Source: Chthonomonadales bacterium
GTDB taxonomy: Bacteria > Armatimonadota > Chthonomonadetes > Chthonomonadales > CAJBBX01
Assembly (NCBI GenBank): GCA_020849275.1
Contig: JADLGO010000002.1
Location: 1-52,821, forward strand
DNA length: 52,821 nucleotides
Reading direction: 5' to 3'
Both the position numbers and the translations under genes were made by a program. How positions within the stretch are numbered: position 1 is the stretch's first letter; each line of letters starts with the position of its first letter. Below, in pieces: positions 43,068 to 52,003 of this stretch. The notes beneath the pieces are model-generated. The model searched no databases. It was not told the origin of the DNA and worked only from the letters and a program-made list of their open reading frames with translations.

Positions 43068-44600
43068 ATGCTCGCCCTCGTAAACTCCAGCGCCGTCCTC
43101 GGTATTGACGCCTACGCCCTGGCCGTCGAGGTTGACATTAGCGGCGGCGTGCCCATGTGGGCCATCGTCGGCCTGCCGGACGCGGCGGTCCAGGAGAGCC
43201 GCGAGCGCGTGCGGGCCGCCATACGCAACACCGGCTACGAGTTCCCGCAGCGCCGCATCACCATCAACCTGGCGCCGGCCGACACGCGCAAAGAGGGTCC
43301 CAGCTTCGACCTGCCGATCGCCGTCGGCGTGCTGGCCGCCTCCGGACAGGTGAGCGCTGCGCTGCTGCCGGAGGCCGCCATCGTGGGCGAGCTCTCGCTG
43401 GACGGGGCGGTCCGGCCCGTGGCGGGGGTGCTGCCCATCGCCCTGCGGGCAAAGGAGTCCGGCGTTCGGCGGCTCATCGTGCCGGTGGGCAACACCCGCG
43501 AGGCCGCCATCGTCGGCGAGGTCGACGTCTATCCGGTCGGGACGCTCGCCGAGGTCGTGGCGGTGCTGGAGGCGCCCGAGACGCGCGAGCCGGTGACCCT
43601 GGATCCGGCGACGCTGATGCCGGAGCGTCCGCCCTACCAGGCCGACTTCGCGGAGGTCAAGGGACAGGCGCACGCCAAGCGGGCGCTGGAGGTGGCGGCC
43701 AGCGGCGGCCACAACGTGCTCCTCATCGGGCCGCCCGGCTCTGGCAAGACGATGCTGGCGCGGCGGCTTCCCTCCATCCTCCCCCCGCTCTCGGTTGGCG
43801 AGGCGCTGGAGACGACCAAGATCTACAGCGTCTCCGGCCTGCTGCCGCCGGACACGGCGCTCATCACCACGCGCCCGTTCCGCGCGCCGCACCACACCCT
43901 CTCCAACGCCGCGCTGATCGGCGGCGGCTCGGTGCCCCGGCCCGGCGAGGTGAGCCTAGCCCACAACGGGGTCCTGTTCCTCGACGAGCTACCGGAGTTC
44001 AAGCGCGACGCCCTGGAGGTGCTGCGGCAGCCGCTGGAGGACGGCCTGGTGACCATCGCGCGCGTGCAGGCCTCGCTCCAGTACCCCGCCAGCTTCATCA
44101 TGGCCGCGGCGATGAACCCCTGCAACTGCGGCTACCACGGCGACAACTTCCGCCAGTGCACCTGCTCGCCCACCCTGGTTCGCAAGTACCAGCAGCGGAT
44201 CTCCGGCCCCTTGCTTGACCGCATCGACCTGCACGTGGACGTGCCGCGCCTGGCGGAGGAGGAGTTGGTGAACTACCCGCCCGCGGAGACCTCGGCCCGC
44301 GTGCGCGAGCGCGTGTGCGGCGCGCGGGCCGCGCAGCAGGCGCGCTTCGCCGGCCGCCCGCTCTACTGCAACGCCCAGATGGGCGCGCGGGAGATCCGCG
44401 AGTTCTGCGCGATCGGCGAGGAGGTGCGAACACTCCTGCGAGCGGCGATCCAGCAACTCGGGCTCTCGGCGCGCGCCTTCGACCGGATCCTGAAGGTGGC
44501 GCGGACCATCGCCGACCTCACCGGGGCCGAGCGCATCGAGGTGCCGCACGTGGCGGAGGCCATCCAGTATCGCAGCCTGGACCGCAAGATGTGGACGTAG
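43068..44600 (+). CDS. comM: YifB/ComM-type Mg-chelatase-like AAA+ ATPase
   Basis: 510 residues, full length. An N-terminal lon-protease-like domain (AVEVDISGGVPMWAIVGLPD, NLAPADTRKEGPSFDLPIA) precedes the ATPase with Walker A GPPGSGKTML near 221-230, FLDELPEFKRDALEVLRQPL and MAAAMNPCNCGYHG. The C-terminal domain has RAFDRILKVARTIADL. ComM helicases drive branch migration in natural transformation. AAGGAG stands 11 bases before the ATG. It is a single gene after the sigma factor; 220 bases in between contain no gene. Confidence 0.93.
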   Translation: MLALVNSSAVLGIDAYALAVEVDISGGVPMWAIVGLPDAAVQESRERVRAAIRNTGYEFPQRRITINLAPADTRKEGPSFDLPIAVGVLAASGQVSAALLPEAAIVGELSLDGAVRPVAGVLPIALRAKESGVRRLIVPVGNTREAAIVGEVDVYPVGTLAEVVAVLEAPETREPVTLDPATLMPERPPYQADFAEVKGQAHAKRALEVAASGGHNVLLIGPPGSGKTMLARRLPSILPPLSVGEALETTKIYSVSGLLPPDTALITTRPFRAPHHTLSNAALIGGGSVPRPGEVSLAHNGVLFLDELPEFKRDALEVLRQPLEDGLVTIARVQASLQYPASFIMAAAMNPCNCGYHGDNFRQCTCSPTLVRKYQQRISGPLLDRIDLHVDVPRLAEEELVNYPPAETSARVRERVCGARAAQQARFAGRPLYCNAQMGAREIREFCAIGEEVRTLLRAAIQQLGLSARAFDRILKVARTIADLTGAERIEVPHVAEAIQYRSLDRKMWT

Positions 44601-44658
44601 CCGCGTCACGAAGAGAGCGTGAGAGCATGCGCGACGTCGATCGCTGCCCCGCACTCGG

Positions 44659-45549
44659 TCACTTCACGGCGGCGCCGATCGGCTCCTCCGCCAGGTAGTG
44701 CGTCCGCGCGGCTATCGTGCCGTCTGGCGCGAGGGTTATGAGCGTCCACCCTTCGGGCTGTCGGCCGCCCGGCAGGCCAAAGGCGACCGAGGGCGCCGAG
44801 TAGCAGAAGAGGCCGCCCGATCCGAGCGTAAGCGGATGATGCAGGTGGCCGGAGAGAACCCCGCGCGCCCGACCGCGCCGGAGCAGGCCGAGAAGACGCT
44901 GCCGCGGCTCGGGCTCCACGTTCCAGTAGACCCCGCCGGGTTCCGACGGTGATTCCGTGAAGAGTGGGTAGTGCATCAACAGAAGCGTCGGCTGCCGCGA
45001 CCGGCGCCCGAGCTCGCGCTCCAGAAACGCCCACTGCTCGCGTTCACGTTCCAGCCCGCTGCCCAGCAGCGAGGCATTGGCTCCCAGCACTCGCACGCCC
45101 GGCGTCTCGAGTATCCAGAAGGACGGGCCGAGCCTCGACTCGACTCGATCGAGCTGCTCCGCCGCGATCCCCCCACTCTCGCCAGGCATGTGTTTGCCGC
45201 CTACGTCGTGGTTGCCGTACACCCAGCGCGTGGGCGCGGTGAAGCGCCGCGCGAGCGCCAGAAAGTCATCCAGCTCCTCGGCCTTCCCTCCCTGCGTGAG
45301 ATCGCCCGCCAGAAGCACCAGGTCGGGGCGGGCGGCGTTGACCTCCGCGATCACGCGCTCGAAGCGGCCACGGTAGAGGGCCGCGTCTCCGCTCGTGGCG
45401 CGCGTCGTGTGTGGATCCGAGACGAGGGCGATGCGCACCGACCGTCGCTGAGCGATGGCGGGCACGATGACCGCTACGATGAGCATGGCAATCACGGTGA
45501 CGACCTGAAGCTCGACAGTAGTGAACAACTGGCATGCGGTCCGGTTCAT
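44659..45549 (-). CDS. metallophosphoesterase with a prepilin-like N-terminal leader
   Basis: 296 residues. From about residue 38 it is a calcineurin-like phosphoesterase: [35 protein letters not shown] and LSGHLHHP give all five metal-binding blocks. The N-terminus [17 protein letters not shown] resembles the prepilin leader of the gene just upstream ([17 protein letters not shown]): the F-T-x-x-E-L core, the hydrophobic helix and the P-A-x-A-Q boundary are kept. The similarity continues 34 bases upstream of both ATGs, so it arose by DNA duplication. GGAGG precedes this ATG. The enzyme may be membrane-anchored by the helix. ATGA overlap with the upstream gene. Confidence 0.85.
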   Translation of the reverse strand: MNRTACQLFTTVELQVVTVIAMLIVAVIVPAIAQRRSVRIALVSDPHTTRATSGDAALYRGRFERVIAEVNAARPDLVLLAGDLTQGGKAEELDDFLALARRFTAPTRWVYGNHDVGGKHMPGESGGIAAEQLDRVESRLGPSFWILETPGVRVLGANASLLGSGLEREREQWAFLERELGRRSRQPTLLLMHYPLFTESPSEPGGVYWNVEPEPRQRLLGLLRRGRARGVLSGHLHHPLTLGSGGLFCYSAPSVAFGLPGGRQPEGWTLITLAPDGTIAARTHYLAEEPIGAAVK

Positions 45550-45583
45550 CTTGCCTCCACGTGGACTCGTTGCCGGCGGCGCC
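45450..45583 (-). repeat. duplicated prepilin leader, copy 2
   Basis: This stretch matches 46178-46311 in the same orientation. The 34 bases before each ATG agree at about 27 positions, including GGCGCCGCCGGC and CACGTGGA, and the first 36 codons give about 16 identical residues. It is the join between the prepilin gene and the phosphoesterase. Confidence 0.7.
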
Positions 45584-46277
45584 GAACGCCGACCGCCCGC
45601 GCGGCTGAGCTGCGGGCGACCGCGATGGCCGAACCGACACGCGACGGTCCGCGCCGCGCAACGGTCGACACGGCGGCCGTTGCGCGCACGGTCGCGCAGG
45701 AGGCCTGCCCGTGCGCATACGGCGTGTTGGTGGCCGTCTGCGGGCAGTAGGTGCGCAGGTAGCCGGCCTGGAAGGAGGGGCACTGGCTGTCGAGCGCCAT
45801 AACGGCGACGGCGTCCTGCGTGTCGGCGAGCACCATCAGGCCGGTGGTGCGCTCGAAGGCGCCCAGCGAGAGCGGCGCCGGGTTCCCGTTGATGCTGTTC
45901 ACGATGTGGTTCAGGTTGATGCCGTACGTCGAGCTGTTGGCGGACGGGGTGCCGACGCTGCGCCCGAACGACGGGCAGTACCACAGGCGCCGGAGCTTGA
46001 CGTAGGGATCGAGTGCGTTCGGCCAGTAGTAGCTTCCGCTGCCGGAGCTGCTGCGCGTGGACTGGTTCACGTAGCAGACCACGCTCTCGTCGTAGTCCTG
46101 CACGTACATGCCTTGCGCCAGCCCGAGCTGCTTCATGTTGGACAGGCACGGGATCGCGCGCGCCTTCTCCCGTGCCTGGGCGAAGACGGGGAAGAGGATG
46201 GCTGCCAGGATCGCGATGATAGCGATCACGACGAGTAGCTCGATCAGGGTGAATGCCTTGCGTGCGGTGCGGTCCAT
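45546..46277 (-). CDS. prepilin-type protein with altered C-terminus
   Basis: 243 residues. The N-terminus ([17 protein letters not shown], then [12 protein letters not shown]) is a prepilin leader, followed by the family's [19 protein letters not shown] and the central [23 protein letters not shown] segments. The last 60 residues (after NTPYAHGQ) become Ala/Arg-rich and end [12 protein letters not shown]. The expected H-X-DG tail is missing, apparently replaced when the leader of the next gene was duplicated into it. The ribosome-binding site before 46277 is weak (GTGGACACGAG). The product may still be cleaved and assembled, but its C-terminal fold is doubtful. Confidence 0.8.
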   Translation of the reverse strand: MDRTARKAFTLIELLVVIAIIAILAAILFPVFAQAREKARAIPCLSNMKQLGLAQGMYVQDYDESVVCYVNQSTRSSSGSGSYYWPNALDPYVKLRRLWYCPSFGRSVGTPSANSSTYGINLNHIVNSINGNPAPLSLGAFERTTGLMVLADTQDAVAVMALDSQCPSFQAGYLRTYCPQTATNTPYAHGQASCATVRATAAVSTVARRGPSRVGSAIAVARSSAARAVGVRRRRQRVHVEAR

Positions 46278-46311
46278 CTCGTGTCCACGTGTGGTCGTCG
46301 CCGGCGGCGCC
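46178..46311 (-). repeat. duplicated prepilin leader, copy 1
   Basis: Parent copy of the leader found at 45450-45583, covering the upstream GGCGCCGCCGGC and CACGTGGA blocks and the first 36 codons of the prepilin gene. Confidence 0.7.
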
Positions 46312-46476
46312 GGCGGCTTCGCGCGGCCCGTGGGCCGCGGTACGGGGCCCGGCCGGCCGCGCCCATCGCGCGCCCCGGCCCGTGCTTGGCCTGGGCTTGT
46401 TAAGGCCACATCAGGAGTACGCTAGGGAACCGTTAAGTGCTGGCGACGCGCGCGCCGCGCCGCGCGGGGCGTGCGG

Positions 46477-47943
46477 CTATGGCGGGTTGTAGAGCACGTT
46501 CCCGGCCGACTTCAGCCGGCGGTAGAGGCGGTCGCGCCGCCGGATCGGGGCGTCCGGCCGCCGGCTCGGCGCCTCGTCGAAGTAGACGGCGACCTCGCGC
46601 GCGTTCCACACGAGCACCTCCTCCCGCCCGTCGCCCGAGACGTCGCACACGCGCACGCCGGCCTCCATCATGCCTCGCCGGTCCATCGTCGCGATGCGCT
46701 CGCCCGTGCGCCACCGGTGCACGGAGGCGCGCGGGTTGGGCACGTGCCGCTCGACGGCCAGGATTGCCATCTCCTCGTCCCCGTCCCAGTCGATGGGCCG
46801 CGGGTACTCGGCCATGGCGCGGCCCTCCTCGGCGTTGTCCTTCCAGAGCGTGTCCAGGCGCGGCACCGCGATCTCGCGCCGCTCCGGCGGCGCCGTGAGG
46901 TCGAGGAGCCGGTGGTCGCGCACGTCCTCGCGCCCGGTGTGCGTGTTGCTGCGGAGGAGCGCCTGGCCGGTCCGCTTGCCGGCGAGGAAGTGCCCGATCA
47001 TCGCGCTGTGCGTGTTCTGCGAGAGCTCCAGGCGCTCGGCGACGCCCGGCCGGCCCTGGCGGCCCGCGCCGTTCACGTACAGCCCGCGGTCGGTGCCGGC
47101 GTGCCCGTACTCGCCCACGATCGCCTCCAGTCCGGGCGCCGGGAGCAGATCGCCGACCTGGAGCGTCGTATACTGGTCGGATTTGCCATCGACGCGCCAG
47201 AGCAGGCGGCCGCGGCGGTCGAACGCCTCCAGGCCGGTCAGCACCTCGTCCCAGCCGTCTCCGTCGAGATCGACGACGCGCGCCGGGGCGTAGGAGGCGC
47301 CGAACAGGTCGTCATGGCGCCAGAAGCGCGCCGGCGACGGGTCGCGATAGTCGAAGGCGAGCACGCTGTCCTTGCCCTGGAACGGGACGTGCACGAAGTG
47401 GCTGACGACGACGAGCGAGGAGTCCTCGCCGCGGCGGAACAGCCGTCCCGCGCAGACGTGCGTGAACGGACGCGCCGCGCCGAAGACCGCGCGCAGGTCG
47501 ATGCGGCGCTCCTCGCGCCCGGTGGCGCCGGCGAGCACGACCACCTGGTAGCCGGTACGATCGAGGAAGACGAACTCGTTGTGCCCGTCGGCGTCGACGT
47601 CGGCCACGACTCCGTGCAGGTCCGACTGCATCGGGCGCAGGGCGTCCGGGTCGTCCCGCACCCAATCGGCGGGCTCGCGCGCGTTGTAGCGCGGCGGCAC
47701 GCGGCACGTCCACAGCGGCCGTCCGTCGTGCCCGTAGGCGGCCGTGCCGGCGTCGCTCATCAGAAGGTAGTCGGTCTCGCCGTCGTCGTCGAGGTCGCCC
47801 AGCAGCAGCATCGCGGCGGCGCGCGGGTCTGCGCGGGGCACCGAGACGGTGAACGCAAACGGGCTGTGTGCGTACTGGGGAGGGGCGGCGCTCGATCGCG
47901 GAGGGCCGGCGGCAAGGGCGACGAGCAGCGCGACGTGCATCAT
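46477..47943 (-). CDS. exported FG-GAP/VCBS repeat protein, polysaccharide-lyase-like
   Basis: 488 residues. A short signal (MMHVALLVALAAGPPRSSA) leads a beta-propeller-like protein with calcium-binding FG-GAP repeats: LGDLDDDGETDYLL, VADVDADGHNEFVFLD, VDLDGDGWDEVLTG, IDWDGDEEMAIL and CDVSGDGREEVLVW. The C-terminal end DRLYRRLKSAGNVLYNPP resembles the end of family 11 rhamnogalacturonan lyases, so pectin-type polysaccharide binding or cleavage is possible, but catalytic residues were not identified. The ribosome-binding site is unclear; ATG at 47943 or 47940. Confidence 0.7.
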   Translation of the reverse strand: MMHVALLVALAAGPPRSSAAPPQYAHSPFAFTVSVPRADPRAAAMLLLGDLDDDGETDYLLMSDAGTAAYGHDGRPLWTCRVPPRYNAREPADWVRDDPDALRPMQSDLHGVVADVDADGHNEFVFLDRTGYQVVVLAGATGREERRIDLRAVFGAARPFTHVCAGRLFRRGEDSSLVVVSHFVHVPFQGKDSVLAFDYRDPSPARFWRHDDLFGASYAPARVVDLDGDGWDEVLTGLEAFDRRGRLLWRVDGKSDQYTTLQVGDLLPAPGLEAIVGEYGHAGTDRGLYVNGAGRQGRPGVAERLELSQNTHSAMIGHFLAGKRTGQALLRSNTHTGREDVRDHRLLDLTAPPERREIAVPRLDTLWKDNAEEGRAMAEYPRPIDWDGDEEMAILAVERHVPNPRASVHRWRTGERIATMDRRGMMEAGVRVCDVSGDGREEVLVWNAREVAVYFDEAPSRRPDAPIRRRDRLYRRLKSAGNVLYNPP

Positions 47944-48180
47944 GTCGGGTTACCTCGATCGCCATTTGCACGCGGCAGGCCGGGAGTCCTCCGCGTGTCG
48001 CGCCGTCGCCCCGTGCGGAAACGCCATGCGCGAACGACACGGAGGGGAATGTGCGGGCCCGCTGGAACTGGTATCAGTCACGGTGCAGGAACCCGCAGCC
48101 GCGCCCGAAGTGCCCGCGGCGGTGCCGTCCGCACAGATCGCCGCGCTCCGGCTCACGATGGTGCGACTGCGGACGTGGCC

Positions 48181-49031
48181 ATGGGTATGCAGACGCTGAC
48201 GCGGGAGATCGAGTGCAGCGCCGGCCGCCTGGCGGCGCTCCGGCGGCGTGCGGTCGCGAGCTCCGACGAGCCGGAGACGCTGGAGCTCGCGTTCACCGAG
48301 CTCGACACCACGATCGAGGAGCTGCGCGTCGCCAACCAGGAGCTGCACGCGCGGGTCGAGGAGCCGGCGCAGAGCCGCCTCCCCGTGGAGGCCGAGCGCG
48401 CGCGCTACGAGCGGCTGCTCGAGTTCGCGCCGGACGCGTACATCGTCACCGATGGCGCCGGGGTGATCCGCGAGGCCAACCGCGCCGCGGCCGCACTGCT
48501 GTCGGTCGACGAGCGCCGCCTGCTCGGGAAGCCGCTGCTCGTCTTCGTCAAGCCCTCCGAGCGCCAGAGCGTCCGGAGCCTGCTGGCGCAGGCCGGGCGC
48601 GCGGGGCGCCGGGAGGAGGCGACGGTCCGCAAGAGGCCGCGTCATAGCGATCGGATCACGGCCTCGGTCTCCGTGGACGTGCCGCCGCGCGCGCCCGGCG
48701 GGCGCACGACCCTCCTCTGGCTGCTGCGCGACGTCACGGAGCTGCGCGACACGGAGAGGCGCCTGCGCGAGTGGAACGCCGAGCTGGAGACCAGGGTCCG
48801 CTCCCGCACGCGGGACCTCACGGCCGCGAACGACGTGCTTGCAGAGCTCGTGGCGCACGAGCAACTCACGCAGGCCCAGCTTGTCGGGACGAACGACCGC
48901 CTCGGGCAGGCGATGGCGGAGACGCACCACCGCGTCACAAACCACCTTCAGACGGTCGCCGCGCCGCGCTCGTGCGCATCGTGCTGCGCACCGGGGCGGC
49001 CGAGGCGGCTGCCGAGGTGCATACGGGCTAA
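48181..49031 (+). pseudogene. PAS-domain histidine kinase, truncated
   Basis: About 260 residues are coding-like: a coiled-coil start (LAFTELDTTIEELRVANQEL), a PAS domain (RLLEFAPDAYIVTDGAGVIR, LLGKPLLVFV), a second coiled coil (LREWNAELETRVRSRTRDLT) and an H-box THHRVTNHLQTVA of the HisKA_2/HWE type. Right after the H-box the frame is lost; the downstream coding-like tail (ALVRIVLRTGAAEAAAEV) lies in another frame and ends at 49031. The ATPase domain is missing, so the kinase is dead unless supplied from elsewhere. The region 47944-48180 before it holds no clear gene. Confidence 0.7.
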
Positions 49032-49600
49032 CCGCGCGGGGCGACCGGCGGCGGCCAGGGCGTCGTGACGCCGTAGGCCCGGCGCTGCGCCTCGTCGGCC
49101 ATCATCGGAGGCGTGCAGACGGTCCACTCGGCGAGCAGGCCGGCGCACGTGAGGCCGATCTGCCACTCGACGGGGCCGAGCTCATAGAACAGCAGGACCT
49201 CGTCCTCGTCCTGGTCGCGCCAGTAGGGCGGGCCCAGAAGAGTCTCCAGATCGCCCTCGGTGGTCTCCGGGCCGATGGCCAACCGCTCGTCGCCGCGCCG
49301 GAAGGTACCCCGGAAGGGAGCGAAGCCGTCGTCGCCGCGCCAGACCATGCGGATCGCCGCGACCGTGCCGCCGTCGTCGCACTGCACCTCGATGCCCTGG
49401 CGGTACCAGGTAAGCGCATCCGCGCGGCCCTCGGGCGGGCTCTCGGCAGGACCGAGCGGCGCCAGCGGGTCGATGAATCCGCCCGGCCGTACGCCAGACA
49501 GGCTGTGGGTCGCGCAGTCGAACTCCAGGATGAAGCGCGTGTCGCCAACCCAATGGCGCGTCGGGTTGTCCTTGCCAGAACGCCGGTAGAATAAGGGCAT
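49028..49600 (-). CDS. unknown cytoplasmic protein
   Basis: 190 residues; no family named. GGAGG lies 5 bases before the ATG at 49600, preferred over the longer frame. It looks like a single alpha/beta domain: WVGDTRFILEFDCATHSLSG, LTWYRQGIEVQCDDGGTVAA, IGPETTEGDLETLLGPPYWR and DEVLLFYELGPVEWQIGL. The 'LLFYE...EWQ' pattern recalls small immunity- or DUF-type proteins with a C-terminal beta sheet, but no toxin gene is near. It converges on the kinase remnant by 4 bases. Confidence 0.65.
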   Translation of the reverse strand: MPLFYRRSGKDNPTRHWVGDTRFILEFDCATHSLSGVRPGGFIDPLAPLGPAESPPEGRADALTWYRQGIEVQCDDGGTVAAIRMVWRGDDGFAPFRGTFRRGDERLAIGPETTEGDLETLLGPPYWRDQDEDEVLLFYELGPVEWQIGLTCAGLLAEWTVCTPPMMADEAQRRAYGVTTPWPPPVAPRG

Positions 49601-49730
49601 CGAACCCTCCGCGCGGCGCTCGTCGCCGCGCCGGCGCCGCCTGGCTCGCATTTCGCGCCCGGGGCGCCGGTTCCCTCTTGGAGCGCGTCCAGAACGGGCG
49701 CGCGCCGCTCACAAACGCGAGGAGGCACAC

Positions 49731-50843
49731 ATGACCGGGGCAACCGCGGCGGCGCTTCTCTGCGCCGCACTGATGCCCACCGGGACGCCGACCGCGGCGC
49801 AGCCGACCGGACGCGCCATCGTGGGCGCGATCCGCTGGGATGCCTGGCACGGCGAGGCGTCGGTGGTTGGCCTGGCCGTCGAGCGCACGCTGGGGCCGAA
49901 GCGGTGGCACTACCGGCTGCCGTTCTACGGGGTCGAGCTCTCCGAGACGGCGGTGCAGGCGCGTGCGAACACCCAGGCCGTGATGGACCGCGAGATCGCG
50001 TACGCGCGGAGGGCGGGGCTCGACTACTGGGCGTTCGTGACGTACCCGCCGTCCGTAGCGATGAGCGAGGGCCTGGCGCTCTACCTGAGCAGCGCGCGCA
50101 AGAGGGACATTCGGTTCTGCCTCGACCTTCAGGCCGGTTGGATCGGGTCGGGTGGCACGCAGGGCTGGCCGGCGCAGGTGGAGCGCTACGTGGCGCTGAT
50201 GGCGGACCCGCAGTACCAGCGCGTGCTGGACGGGCGCCCGCTCGTCTTCCTCTACACCGGCGAGTCGATGGTTGGCGAGGGGCGCTTTGCCACATGGACG
50301 GAGGCGCGCGACGCGATGTTCGCGCTGCGGCGGGCGTGCGCGGAGGCCGGCGTTGGCTCACCCTACATCGTAATCCAGGACTGGTCACCCGAGACCGCCC
50401 GCTCGCTCATGGAGCGACTTGGCGCCGACGCGGTTGGCGCGTACGCCGCTGACGGCGGCGGCCGTGGCGCGCCGTACCGCGCCCTGGCCGAGCACACCCA
50501 GCGGTGGTGGGACGCCTTCCGCGCGACCGGCGCGCCGGTGGTGCCGCTGGCGACGGCCGGCTGGGACCGCCGGCCCCGCGTGCAGACCGCGCTCCCATGG
50601 GAGAAGCCCGGCGGCGACATGCAGCTCTACTACGAGACGCCGAAGCCGGACGAACTGGCCGCGCACGTGCGCGCGGCCATGCGCTGGTGCGACGCGCACA
50701 GCCACGCCACGCCTGCGCGGGCGGTTCTCATCTACGCCTGGAATGAGATCGACGAGGGAGGCTGGCTCGTGCCGACGCTCGCGGAGGGGGCCGCCCGCGT
50801 CGACGCGCTGGCGAAGGTCCTCCGCGCCTCGCCCGCGCGCTGA
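49731..50843 (+). CDS. exported GH99/WbsX-like glycoside hydrolase
   Basis: 370 residues. A signal peptide (LLCAALMPTGTPTAAQ region) leads a TIM-barrel protein with GAIRWDAWHGE at the start of the barrel, the DYWAFVTYPPS strand and the late VLIYAWNEIDEGGWLVPT, which matches the A-W-N-E-x-x-E-G motif of GH99-like/WbsX proteins that act on mannan-type or O-antigen glycans. GAGGAGG precedes the ATG. Its stop codon lies inside a perfect inverted repeat shared with the converging nuclease gene. Confidence 0.75.
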   Translation: MTGATAAALLCAALMPTGTPTAAQPTGRAIVGAIRWDAWHGEASVVGLAVERTLGPKRWHYRLPFYGVELSETAVQARANTQAVMDREIAYARRAGLDYWAFVTYPPSVAMSEGLALYLSSARKRDIRFCLDLQAGWIGSGGTQGWPAQVERYVALMADPQYQRVLDGRPLVFLYTGESMVGEGRFATWTEARDAMFALRRACAEAGVGSPYIVIQDWSPETARSLMERLGADAVGAYAADGGGRGAPYRALAEHTQRWWDAFRATGAPVVPLATAGWDRRPRVQTALPWEKPGGDMQLYYETPKPDELAAHVRAAMRWCDAHSHATPARAVLIYAWNEIDEGGWLVPTLAEGAARVDALAKVLRASPAR

Positions 50844-50884
50844 TTCCCCTGGCGCGGCGCCCGCGCCCGCGGGAATCAGCGCGC
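50835..50884. terminator. bidirectional terminator containing both stop codons
   Basis: A perfect 14-bp inverted repeat: GCGCGCTGATTCCC (50835-50848) and its complement (50871-50884), with a 22-base GC-rich loop. The TGA of the plus gene (50841-50843) and that of the minus gene (50876-50878) sit at symmetric places in the stem, so both proteins end in Ala-Arg. Confidence 0.75.
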
Positions 50885-51862
50885 CAGGGCAGCGTCGAGC
50901 AGGCGCGCCAAGCGCATACCGGCCAGCACCGCTCGTCGCTTGCAGGTCCATGCCTGCGTCTCGATGTACGCGTCGGAGGGCGTCGCGCCCGGCTCGATCC
51001 CGTCGTAGACGCGCGAGCGCGCCAGCGCAGCCCCCTCCGCGATCCACGCCGCGGGGTCCAGGTCCCCGACCTCGGCCGGCGCCGGCCTCAGGTCGGCTGC
51101 GCGCAGCCAGCGGCTGCTGACGAGGTCCACCCGGTTCACCTGGCCAACGACGCGGCCGAGCCGGCGCGCGCGCGCGATCCCCTCGTCCCAGTATGCGTGA
51201 AGGCTCGTATCGCGCCCGCGCCACTCCGGGTCTGGGAAGCGAAACCCGTTGCCGCCCGCGTCGCCGTCGGCGTCGTGGCGGAAGCTCTGAGCGCAGTGGA
51301 GCGGCTGGTGCAGGTCGCCGACGAGGTGCGCGAGCCAGTAGAGCCACCAGCACTGCGCCTTGCGGTCCGGGCGGGCCGGCCGGCTCAGGCGCCCGAGCTC
51401 GGCGATGGTGAGATGCACGGCGTTGAGCGCGCTGGACTCCGGTACGGCGGGCGGGTCGCCCTGGTAGAAGAGCGGCGTGTCGTAGTAGTGCCACGACTTG
51501 CAGCGCTCGCGCTCGCGCGCAGAGACGAGCGGGTCGGTCTCCGGGTGCCAGCGGGAGTTCATCCGCGTGATCAGGTCCTCGTAGATGGTAGGCACGTAGT
51601 CCCGTTTGCGATAGCCCTTGATGTAGTCCGGGAAGGTGGCCGCTCGCCGGAAGGCGCGCCGAGAGTCCGAGTCCCTGCCGGCGCGGGGGCGAAAGCCCGG
51701 GTCGCCGCCGCGCAGTATGGCGCCCACGCGGCGCCGGGTCTCGCGCTTCATGGCGAGCCAGGCGATGTCGGCCACCTGCTCGTGGCCCTCGGTTCCCCAA
51801 CCGAAGGCGGGTACGGCCGCGAGGAGCGCAGTGATGGTCAGGAACGCTCGACCGAAGCGCAT
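50876..51862 (-). CDS. S1/P1-type nuclease
   Basis: 328 residues. A zinc-dependent secreted nuclease for single-stranded DNA/RNA. The signal peptide MRFGRAFLTITALLAAVPAFG leaves a mature N-terminus WGTEGHEQV, where the Trp itself is a zinc ligand. Other ligand blocks: FPDYIKG, HYYDTPLF, LAHLVGDLHQPLHC, GGNGFRF and LHAYWDEGI. AGGAGGG stands 8-9 bases before the ATG at 51862. It may allow use of extracellular nucleic acids as a phosphate or nucleotide source, which would fit the purine genes elsewhere in the window, though this link is only thematic. Confidence 0.9.
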   Translation of the reverse strand: MRFGRAFLTITALLAAVPAFGWGTEGHEQVADIAWLAMKRETRRRVGAILRGGDPGFRPRAGRDSDSRRAFRRAATFPDYIKGYRKRDYVPTIYEDLITRMNSRWHPETDPLVSARERERCKSWHYYDTPLFYQGDPPAVPESSALNAVHLTIAELGRLSRPARPDRKAQCWWLYWLAHLVGDLHQPLHCAQSFRHDADGDAGGNGFRFPDPEWRGRDTSLHAYWDEGIARARRLGRVVGQVNRVDLVSSRWLRAADLRPAPAEVGDLDPAAWIAEGAALARSRVYDGIEPGATPSDAYIETQAWTCKRRAVLAGMRLARLLDAALAR

Positions 51863-52003
51863 GGCACATCCCTCCTGGGCGGCGCGACGCTGAGACGATG
51901 CGCTGGCCACGGCCGCGCCGCAGGAACGGTCGGGGCACTCCCCTAACCTACGCGCGCGCGCCCTGTCATGCTCCCGTTGGCGGGGTGCTCGCGGGAGACC
52001 CGG

